This document shows positions 54,700 through 61,174 of a stretch of DNA of 61,174 nt, one piece after another (the stretch's first letter is position 1; each line of letters opens with the position of its first letter). The notes under the pieces are model-generated. The model had not been told where the DNA came from and did no database searches. It was given only the letters and a program-made list of their open reading frames with translations. Location of the stretch: contig JANYBM010000084.1 in assembly GCA_025361125.1 (NCBI GenBank), positions 1-61,174 of the forward strand. Direction: 5' to 3'. The position numbers and the translations under genes are program-made. This DNA is from Holophagaceae bacterium (GTDB lineage: Bacteria > Acidobacteriota > Holophagae > Holophagales > Holophagaceae).

Positions 54700-56595
54700 T
54701 CACATTTCCAAGTAGGTATGCAGCCTTCGCTGTTCGGTGAGCAGGGACTTCAGGGCTTCGGCTGCGTCCTTCTGGGCGCTGGTCTTGCGGCGGCTGATGG
54801 GGGCTTGGACGAGCTGAGCCGGATCGTAATGGACCGTGCGCAGCATGTGGTCAATGGTGTCGGCCTGGACGATGTGCTGCACTTTGAAATCTTCATCCTC
54901 GTCCACGATGATATGAGCTTCGTTGGGGGCGCCGAACAGGTTGTGCCGCATCCCGAGGATGTCCTGATAGGCGCCGGTCAGGAAGAACGCCACGTAATAG
55001 GGCTCGCCGGCCTTGGGCTCATGCAGCGGGATTTCGTCGCGCACATCCTTCAGATCAATGAACCGCTCCATCTTTCCATCGCTGTCGCAGGTGATGTCGC
55101 AAAGCGTCGCCGATAAAGTTGGCTGTTCCTTCAAGCGATGGATGGGCATGGCGGGAAAAAGCTGCTCGATGGCCCAGTGATCGGGCATGGATTGAAAGAT
55201 GCTGAAGTTGGCGATGAGCTTATCCGCCAGGCTCTTGTTGAGATCCTGGAATTCTTCGGGAATGTATTTCAGGCTCTTGTGACCCAGGATGCGCGAGAGT
55301 TTCCGGCAGACTTCCCAGAACAGGATTTCACCTTTGGCGCGATCTTCCAGGCCCAGATAGCCCAGATTGAAGAGCGTCAACATCTCGTCTTTTTGAGTGA
55401 TGGCATCGTGGTACATCTCGCTGAAATTCTTGATGGAAATGTTGTCGCGGGTATAGGCCAGCTCTTTCAAAACCTGAGGTTCCTTGCCGGTGAGTTCGAC
55501 TTTGTATTTGGTATGGGTGGTGTCTATCAATCCGATGATGTCCACCACCACCATCTGGTGATAGGCAACGATGGCGCGACCGGATTCACTTAAGAGATCC
55601 GGCATTGGCACTTGTTCCTGAGTGCAGATGTCCTTGGTGGTATAGACCACATCCGCGGCATATTCCTCGATGGAATAATTCATGGAAGAACTGAAGGTGG
55701 TTTTCGACCCGTCATAATCCACGCCTAGACCGCCGCCCACATTGAGATAGCGGATGGGAACGCCCAACTTCCTAAGCTTGGCGTACACGCGGGTGGCCTC
55801 CTTCATGGCGGCCTTCACGCTGCGGATATCGGTGATCTGGGAACCGATGTGGAAATGCAATTCCTGGATGCTCTCCATCATTCCGCGTTTACCAAGGATT
55901 TCTACGGCTTCCAGGATCTCCCGGGTGGTGAGCCCGAATTTCGCGTGATCCCCGGCGCTGGATTCCCATTTGCCCTTGCCCATGGCATTGAGCTTTGCCC
56001 GCAGACCCAGCAGAGGCATGACCTTCAGTTCTTTAGCTACTTTCAGGATGAGCGGAAGCTCCGTCATTTTCTCCACAGTGATGAGGCATTTTCGGCCAGC
56101 CTTTTGGGCCAGCAGGGCCATGCGGATAAAGCTCTCATCTTTGTAGCCGTTGCACAGCACCATGGCGTCCGGATGCAATTCCATGGACAACGCGATCATC
56201 AGCTCTGGCTTCGAGCCTGCTTCCAGTCCGTAGTGGTACTTGGCGCCAGCCCGGACGATCTCTTCGACCACCTCCTTCATCTGATTGGTCTTCACCGGGT
56301 ACACGCCCTGGTAGGAACCGTCGTAGGCGAATTCTTTGATGGCCTTGCGGAATGCTTCGTGCAGCTCGATGACGCGGTCCGCCAGGATCTGTGGGAAGCG
56401 CAGGATCAGAGGCGTGCGGACCCCCTTCTTTCGCAAGTGCTGGACGATCTCATAGACATCCGCCACCAGGTTTTCATCCTGGGTGGGCGCCACTTCCAGG
56501 TGGCCTTTGGCGTTGATGGCAAAGTAATCGTTGCCCCATTCCTTCACTCCGTACAAAGTCGCGGCATCCTGGATCGTCCAGTGCTTCATGGGCAT
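54700..56595 (-). CDS. speA: Biosynthetic arginine decarboxylase SpeA
   Basis: 631 residues. The PLP-binding lysine is in GVYPVKTNQM (about residue 99); GLEAGSKPELMIALS, FHIGSQITDI, GGGLGVDYDG and SESGRAIVAYH follow in family order. It makes agmatine from arginine for polyamine synthesis; Mg and PLP are cofactors. The ATG is preceded by GGGAGG. It is a single-gene unit with heptanucleotide repeats on both sides. Confidence 0.96.
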   Translation of the reverse strand: MPMKHWTIQDAATLYGVKEWGNDYFAINAKGHLEVAPTQDENLVADVYEIVQHLRKKGVRTPLILRFPQILADRVIELHEAFRKAIKEFAYDGSYQGVYPVKTNQMKEVVEEIVRAGAKYHYGLEAGSKPELMIALSMELHPDAMVLCNGYKDESFIRMALLAQKAGRKCLITVEKMTELPLILKVAKELKVMPLLGLRAKLNAMGKGKWESSAGDHAKFGLTTREILEAVEILGKRGMMESIQELHFHIGSQITDIRSVKAAMKEATRVYAKLRKLGVPIRYLNVGGGLGVDYDGSKTTFSSSMNYSIEEYAADVVYTTKDICTQEQVPMPDLLSESGRAIVAYHQMVVVDIIGLIDTTHTKYKVELTGKEPQVLKELAYTRDNISIKNFSEMYHDAITQKDEMLTLFNLGYLGLEDRAKGEILFWEVCRKLSRILGHKSLKYIPEEFQDLNKSLADKLIANFSIFQSMPDHWAIEQLFPAMPIHRLKEQPTLSATLCDITCDSDGKMERFIDLKDVRDEIPLHEPKAGEPYYVAFFLTGAYQDILGMRHNLFGAPNEAHIIVDEDEDFKVQHIVQADTIDHMLRTVHYDPAQLVQAPISRRKTSAQKDAAEALKSLLTEQRRLHTYLEM

Positions 56596-56680
56596 CGATA
56601 GGGCCTCCCGTGGAAAAACGGCCTAAAGCTCTTTATAGGGGAAAAGGGGCAGCCATACCAAGAAAAGTTGAGCCCTTGAC

Positions 56681-56708
56681 GATTGCAGATTGCCGATTGT
56701 TGATTGCG
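56681..56708. repeat. Heptanucleotide repeat GATTGNN, four copies
   Basis: Four direct GATTG units at seven-base spacing lie in the 205-bp gap between speA (upstream side) and queG. The rest of the gap has no gene. Confidence 0.8.
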
Positions 56709-56800
56709 ACACCCAACTTTACTGCGTTGGTCAATCGAAAACCGACCATCGAACACCGGCAATTTCTCCGGGGCCGTACAAGAAACAGAATGGAGGCTGT

Positions 56801-57739
56801 TCAATCCACAGAGTCTCCAAGGATCAAATCCACAGTGCGTCTCCAGTGGCGGTTCCGGACGCGTCTCAGGGCGGTGCGCCGGGTTCGTGATCGCCACTGG
56901 GAAGGTCCGAGACGCAAATCAGCCGCAGGTTCCCCATGAAGGCGATTGGGTTGGCCCCAAAGGCTGGCGTCGCCAAATATCGGACTGGCGTTCCAGGGGC
57001 AGACCTCCTGGCAGATGTCGCAGCCCGCGGCCCAGCCGCTTTGGGCGATGGCAGCGGCGACCTTCGGTGGCGGCTCCGCCTCGGTCTCGATGGTGTAGGT
57101 GGTCATGCAGCGATTCGGATCAAGTTGAAAGGGCGAGATCGCTTGGCTCGGACAGGCATCAATGCAGGCCGTGCAGCTGCCGCAGTGTTCCGTGGCGAAG
57201 GACTCATCCGGCGGGAGTTTCGCATTCAGTAGCAGCACGGCCAGGAAACCCCAGGAACCCTCCTTGCCCATGATCAGCAACGTATGCTTTCCCTGCCAGC
57301 CAAGGCCCGCCCGCACGGCCATCTGCCGCTCCAGCAGCGGCGCCGTATCCACGCACACGCGGCCTTTAAGTCCGGGCCTTTGCTCCTGGGCCTTCGTCAG
57401 CAGTTTCTGCAGGCGTGGCTTCAAAAGGATATGGTAGTCCGTGCCCCAGAGATAACGGCTGAGTTTCAAGCTGCCGGGCAAAGCTCCCGGAATCGCATCG
57501 GGGCGCGCATAGGGAAAAAATCCCACCAGCGCGGTTCGCGCTCCTTCCATCACCCGCTGCGGATCCACCAGTGTTTCTGCGTCCAGGTAGGGCAGGTGGG
57601 CGTCGCGGCCTGCGGAAAACCATGACCGCAATCGCTCCCGCTCACTCTCGAATGGTTCGCAGGACGCAAAGCCGACGCGCGCGAAGCCGAGGGGCAAGGC
57701 TTCGGCCCGCAGCCATTCCTTGAAGGCGAGATCGTCCAT
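56801..57739 (-). CDS. queG: Epoxyqueuosine reductase QueG
   Basis: 312 residues. The cobalamin-binding N-terminal part (GFARVGFASCEPFESERERL, YARPDAIPGALPG, RYLWGTDYHILL) is followed by two [4Fe-4S] sites: CGSCTACIDACP and GCDICQEVCPWN. It catalyses the last step of queuosine synthesis in tRNA. ATG 57739 is preferred over a TTG one codon upstream. Compared with many QueG proteins the C-terminal HEAT-like repeats are missing, as in the short form. Confidence 0.93.
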   Translation of the reverse strand: MDDLAFKEWLRAEALPLGFARVGFASCEPFESERERLRSWFSAGRDAHLPYLDAETLVDPQRVMEGARTALVGFFPYARPDAIPGALPGSLKLSRYLWGTDYHILLKPRLQKLLTKAQEQRPGLKGRVCVDTAPLLERQMAVRAGLGWQGKHTLLIMGKEGSWGFLAVLLLNAKLPPDESFATEHCGSCTACIDACPSQAISPFQLDPNRCMTTYTIETEAEPPPKVAAAIAQSGWAAGCDICQEVCPWNASPIFGDASLWGQPNRLHGEPAADLRLGPSQWRSRTRRTALRRVRNRHWRRTVDLILGDSVD

Positions 57740-57808
57740 CAATTAAGGATAGGCGGAAGCCTGGAGGCCCGAGCTGAAGGGCCGCCAAAAGAAAAACCGC
57801 AGTTGGGG

Positions 57809-57858
57809 TTGACGGAGGGGAAGAATGATCTACTGTATTAGAACACTGATACACTAAT
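57809..57858 (+). promoter_or_regulatory. Promoter and YtrA-type operator of the GntR-ABC operon
   Basis: TTGACG (57809-57814) and TACTGT (57831-57836) are spaced 16 bases apart. Overlapping the -10 are two nested inverted repeats, TGTAT-N10-ATACA (57834-57853) and ATTAG-N12-CTAAT (57837-57858), ending 20 bases before the regulator ATG. This layout fits autorepression by the YtrA-type regulator. Confidence 0.65.
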
Positions 57859-57878
57859 CTTCCCTTACAGGCGCCACC

Positions 57879-58286
57879 ATGCGGGAAACCCTCCGAGTCG
57901 ACCCCAAGGATTCCAGCCCCATCTGGCGGCAGATCGAAGAGGGCATCCGTAGGCTGGTGCTGTCGCGGGCCCTGCCCGTGGGCGAAGCGGTGCCATCGGT
58001 ACGGGACCTTGCCCGGGATCTCCGCGTCAATCCAGCCACCGTGGCGAAGGCCTATCAGCGCTTGGCGGATGAAGGCATTCTCATTACCCGGCGGGGTGAG
58101 GGCACCTTCGTGTCGGAGTCCGCGCCTGCGCTTCGCACCCGCGACCGGAAGCCGATGCTGCTTGAGGCGGCTATGCGCTACGCGTCGCTGTCGCTGAGCA
58201 GTGGAGCCAGCCTGGATGAAGCAGAAGAAGCGTTGGGAAGAGCTTGGAAGCAGCTGGATGGAAAGGCCAAGGAGGAGTCCAAATGA
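57879..58286 (+). CDS. GntR family regulator, YtrA subfamily
   Basis: 135 residues. The winged-helix domain has PIWRQIEEGIRRLVLSRALP, PSVRDLARDLRVNPATVAKA and LADEGILITRRGEGTFV, with a short C-terminal helix pair instead of a ligand domain. YtrA regulators normally repress adjacent ABC transporter genes. Its stop overlaps the ABC ATPase start by four bases. Confidence 0.92.
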   Translation: MRETLRVDPKDSSPIWRQIEEGIRRLVLSRALPVGEAVPSVRDLARDLRVNPATVAKAYQRLADEGILITRRGEGTFVSESAPALRTRDRKPMLLEAAMRYASLSLSSGASLDEAEEALGRAWKQLDGKAKEESK

Positions 58287-59176
58287 CAAACGTGCCACCG
58301 ATCCAGATCCAGAATCTTGGCGTCAGTTACGGCCGGAATCGGGTGCTGCGCGATGTCTCGATCATCGTGAAACCCGGCCAGGTCTATGCCCTTCTGGGCC
58401 GGAATGGATCGGGGAAATCATCCCTGGTGCGGTGCCTGTTGGGTTGGCAACGACCTTCGGAAGGTTCTGTGCGGATGTTTGGCGAAGAAGCCTGGACTTC
58501 AAGGCATCGGGCCATGGAACGGGTTGGCGTCGTTCAGGAATCACCCAGCATTCCCGGTGGAATGCGGGTGGACCAGGTACTGCATTTCTGCTCGCGGTTT
58601 GCTGCCAACTGGGATTCGGCAGGTGTCACGAGTCGCATCGAAAGGGCTGGCATAGCCCAGGATTCAATGGCCGAGTCTCTCTCTAAAGGGCAAAAGGCCC
58701 AACTCGCCCTGGCCCTGGCCCTCGGGAAAAGACCGGAACTGCTCATTCTGGACGACCCGACCCTGGGCCTTGATGTAGTCGCCCGCCGCGCTTTTTTCGA
58801 AATCCTGGTGACTGAAATGGCGGACCGGGGCGTGTCCGTGTTGCTCACGACTCACGATCTCACCGGTGTCGAAAGCGTCGCGGATCGCGTTGGCATATTG
58901 AATGGTGGGCGCCTGCTATTGGATGGATCAGTGGAGGATTTGAAGGCCGGCCTCCGCCGTGTGAGTTGGCCATCCAGGCTTGAACTGAGTCAGTCCCTGA
59001 ACGGCCTCAACGTGCTTCGTACCATGCACCATCCTTGGGGTGAAGAGGCGCTGGTGACGGGTCTCGATGAAGAATCTTTGCTGCGGCTTCAGCAAGTGGG
59101 CGTAGAGATGGAACCCCTCGATCTTGAGGGGCTTTTCATCGCTCTGGTGGATGAACGGAAGGAGGTGCGCGTATGA
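58283..59176 (+). CDS. ABC transporter ATP-binding protein
   Basis: 297 residues from ATG 58283 (ATGA overlap). Walker A GRNGSGKSS, signature SLSKGQKAQ, Walker B LLILDDPTLGLD and the switch histidine TTHDLTG are all intact. The C-terminal 90 residues are the extra domain common in YtrB-type ATPases. It couples to the permease that follows with a four-base overlap. Confidence 0.93.
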   Translation: MTNVPPIQIQNLGVSYGRNRVLRDVSIIVKPGQVYALLGRNGSGKSSLVRCLLGWQRPSEGSVRMFGEEAWTSRHRAMERVGVVQESPSIPGGMRVDQVLHFCSRFAANWDSAGVTSRIERAGIAQDSMAESLSKGQKAQLALALALGKRPELLILDDPTLGLDVVARRAFFEILVTEMADRGVSVLLTTHDLTGVESVADRVGILNGGRLLLDGSVEDLKAGLRRVSWPSRLELSQSLNGLNVLRTMHHPWGEEALVTGLDEESLLRLQQVGVEMEPLDLEGLFIALVDERKEVRV

Positions 59177-61065
59177 AGATCCTGGCCATTGCATCGGCCG
59201 AGTGGCTGAACAAGAAATACCTCTTCCCGACCGCCCTGCTGGTGGGGCTTGCCATCGTTGGGGCACCAATGTTGCTCTCTCGCAACGCAGGGGCCATCCA
59301 TGACAATCAACTGGCCGCTGCCGTGGCTATCGGGTTTCCGCTGACGGGGATCCTGGGACTGATTTTTGGGGCTGGCCTGTTCGCGCCAGACATCCAGGAG
59401 GGCCGTCTGGGTTTTTATCTTGCACAGCCCATACGCTCCGAGATGCTCTTTGCAGGCAAGACCCTGGGGACCATCCTTCTGACCTTTGCAATCGGAATGC
59501 TGGTGATGCTGCCCACGGTGCTGCTCCATTTGGGCCAGGACAACAGCTGGCAGGCGCTCCTTCCCCTTACCTTTTTCGCCATCGCGGCACCGTTGGTTGG
59601 CCATGCTTTGTCCGTCGCCTTCCGGGCACGCACACCCTGGTTGTTTCTGGATCTTGCAGGATTATTGGCTAGTGTCCTGGTCTTCATCTGGTTCATGCGT
59701 TGGATGTGGGTGTTGAACACCTTTGATACCTTGGCCAAGGTTCTGGGCGGTCTTTTCATGGTGGGTTTGTTAGTTCTTTTTACGGCGGGTTGCTTGCAGG
59801 TCGCCAAGGGGCGAACGGACTTGAAGCTGGGGCATCGTTGGCTCTCCAGTGTCTGGGCGATTTTTCCGTTAATGGCGATGGCTACTATGCTGGTCACCCA
59901 ACATCGCACCTTGAATGTCGAGGCAGCGGCAATTCCCTCCGTGTGGGCCGCCACGGCGCTTGCGAACGGTCCATGGGCCCAGGTGACTACTGGGGTGGAG
60001 GGGCCCGGAGCCAACTTGCTGATCAACACCGATACCGGGAAAGGCCTTCGCCTGGGTCATGGTCTGATTGCCACTTCCATGAGCGGGAAACGCGGTATCT
60101 GGCTGCAACCACCCGCGCCAGGGCAAACCCGGGAATCCTGTGAAGTCTGGGCACTAGAGCTGGGCCCCAAAGGGTACGATCTGAGGTCCACCGGCATCGA
60201 ATTGACGAAGGCCTATGGCGCCATGGTTCTGGATGCGGAAGGGGATCACGTCGCCATCATCGAGGAACAAGCCCTTTCGGTCTACAACGTTGATTCGGGG
60301 TTATTGCGAGCCCGCTGTGCCTGGAGCCCAGGCCGTAGTTACACTCAACTGGTTTTTCTCGATGCGGACCACCTTCGTTGTTATGTGCATTCAATGGGCG
60401 ATAACAAGGAGTCCGCACTCATCTACGACCTGGAAATTCCGAGCGGCCGGCTGAAGCTCGTGGGAAGCCTCCGGCCTGGGCGGATCCTGGACCGCGATCC
60501 TAAGTTGGATTCACTGCTGATGAAAACTTTCAAAGCGGGCTCGTATGAACTCGATTTGGTGAATGCGCGCTCCGGCGCTTTGATCAAGTCCCTGACACCA
60601 GATGGCGGCGCTTGGGGCCTGGATGCCGCCTTCCTAAGAGACGGGTCCATATTCATCGCCGACTTTGGCTCAAAGGGGTTGCGAGTCCACCATCTCGGAT
60701 CAGGCGGCGAAACCTTGAGCAGCATGCAAATTCAAGGGGAATTTCCCAATTCAAGAACCCAGTCTTCCTACCCCTGGATTGGTGATGAAGGTGATCCAGG
60801 AATGGTTGAGCTGGGCTTTCATTCCGCCGTTGAGCATTCCGCCAGTTTGATGGTGGAGGTCAACCTTGCAAACAATGCCTTCCATCCAAGACCGCGCCAG
60901 GTCGAGCGGTGGGGATTCACCTTAGTCAGAAGGATGCTCATGGGTCCAAATGGCGTCGGGAGTCTCTCGGGCAGGATGAGGATAGGGAATGGCCATGTCC
61001 TGGAGATCCAGGACCCTGATGGACAGACGCGTAGGCTCACCGCCGCTCCCATGGGCACTCGCTGA
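59173..61065 (+). CDS. ABC transporter permease with large C-terminal propeller-like domain
   Basis: 630 residues. The first 260 hold about six membrane helices of an ABC-2-type permease (NKKYLFPTALLVGLAIVG, TGILGLIFGAGLFAPDIQEG, AGKTLGTILLTFAIGMLVML). The remaining 370 are hydrophilic and beta-rich with repeated blade-like strands (GAMVLDAEGDHVAIIEEQAL, LLMKTFKAGSYELDLV, GSIFIADFGSKGLRVHH). Such a soluble fusion is unusual for a permease. It is the third gene of the GntR-ABC operon. A small TTCAGG/CCTGAA hairpin lies at 61102-61118, before pgsA. Confidence 0.8.
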   Translation: MKILAIASAEWLNKKYLFPTALLVGLAIVGAPMLLSRNAGAIHDNQLAAAVAIGFPLTGILGLIFGAGLFAPDIQEGRLGFYLAQPIRSEMLFAGKTLGTILLTFAIGMLVMLPTVLLHLGQDNSWQALLPLTFFAIAAPLVGHALSVAFRARTPWLFLDLAGLLASVLVFIWFMRWMWVLNTFDTLAKVLGGLFMVGLLVLFTAGCLQVAKGRTDLKLGHRWLSSVWAIFPLMAMATMLVTQHRTLNVEAAAIPSVWAATALANGPWAQVTTGVEGPGANLLINTDTGKGLRLGHGLIATSMSGKRGIWLQPPAPGQTRESCEVWALELGPKGYDLRSTGIELTKAYGAMVLDAEGDHVAIIEEQALSVYNVDSGLLRARCAWSPGRSYTQLVFLDADHLRCYVHSMGDNKESALIYDLEIPSGRLKLVGSLRPGRILDRDPKLDSLLMKTFKAGSYELDLVNARSGALIKSLTPDGGAWGLDAAFLRDGSIFIADFGSKGLRVHHLGSGGETLSSMQIQGEFPNSRTQSSYPWIGDEGDPGMVELGFHSAVEHSASLMVEVNLANNAFHPRPRQVERWGFTLVRRMLMGPNGVGSLSGRMRIGNGHVLEIQDPDGQTRRLTAAPMGTR

Positions 61066-61124
61066 AGGCCGCAACTCGCCTTCCTGTGGAGCCGACTGTC
61101 TTTCAGGGGTAGCCTGAAGGTTGG

Positions 61125-61174
61125 ATGAACCTCCCCAACTACATCACCTTCGCCCGCATTCTCATGGTCCCGAT
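61125..61174 (+). CDS. pgsA: CDP-diacylglycerol-glycerol-3-phosphate phosphatidyltransferase, start only (3' end outside window)
   Basis: The 16 visible codons from ATG 61125 read MNLPNYITFARILMVP, the characteristic PgsA N-terminus. The catalytic CDP-alcohol motif lies beyond the window. Confidence 0.75.
   Translation, partial: MNLPNYITFARILMVP

Noticed and set aside
1-61174. CRISPR array, rRNA, tRNA, prophage or integron
   Set aside because: No regularly spaced 25-40-base repeats, no RNA-gene signatures, no phage structural or integrase genes were seen on either strand.

Overview
The window is about 61 kb of GC-rich bacterial chromosome, densely packed with genes in short operons (frequent ATGA/GTGA overlaps). 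The gene mix suggests an Acidobacteriota of the Holophaga/Geothrix type: Ser/Thr kinases fused to PD40 propellers, a cytochrome bd-like oxidase with a c-type heme domain, a bidirectional NAD-linked NiFe hydrogenase, System II (ResB/CcsA) cytochrome c biogenesis, and outer-membrane and TonB-type proteins. This taxonomic guess is inference. No rRNA or tRNA gene, CRISPR array or intact insertion sequence was seen.

Layout. 1-2.8 kb: two metallo-beta-lactamase-fold hydrolases, a stomatin-like protein and a decayed tam methyltransferase. 2.8-6.3 kb (minus strand): a two-gene bd-superfamily oxidase with a fused cytochrome c domain, and an exported dienelactone hydrolase. 6.4-9.2 kb: two decayed kinase genes. 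9.3-14.5 kb: a two-subunit molybdenum hydroxylase, an MFS transporter and an MgtC/DUF4010 membrane protein. 14.7-18.1 kb: a divergent pair, a TPR/SPINDLY-type O-glycosyltransferase and a GT2 glycosyltransferase. 18.2-23.4 kb: hoxFUYHW, a complete group 3d NiFe hydrogenase with its own endopeptidase. 23.4-27.0 kb: small housekeeping and membrane genes plus rlmF.

27.0-35.6 kb is the most unusual part. It holds a secreted CARDB protein, a small secreted cysteine-containing protein, a 1183-residue exported caspase-like protein (beta-propeller, four Ig-like repeats, His/Cys caspase domain) and an 896-residue protein with two cytoplasmic FHA domains, one transmembrane helix and a Lon-type Ser/Lys protease domain. 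These look like a cell-envelope proteolytic module that could be controlled by phosphothreonine signalling. The module hypothesis is inference; the domains and catalytic residues are visible in the sequence.

35.8-47.9 kb: rubrerythrin, an ammonium transporter, a frameshifted porin, an exbD-tonB pair lacking exbB and preceded by three copies of a 23-bp repeat, an SDR and an alpha/beta hydrolase. Then comes an apparent operon ispH-ubiA (fused) / resB / ccsA for isoprenoid and cytochrome c biogenesis, and a Crp/Fnr regulator. 48.0-61.2 kb: an anti-sigma-type ATPase, polA, purD, a DinB-fold protein, a SHOCT-containing lipoprotein-activator-like protein, speA flanked by heptanucleotide repeats, queG, a YtrA-type regulator with an ABC transporter whose permease carries a large C-terminal propeller-like domain, and the start of pgsA.
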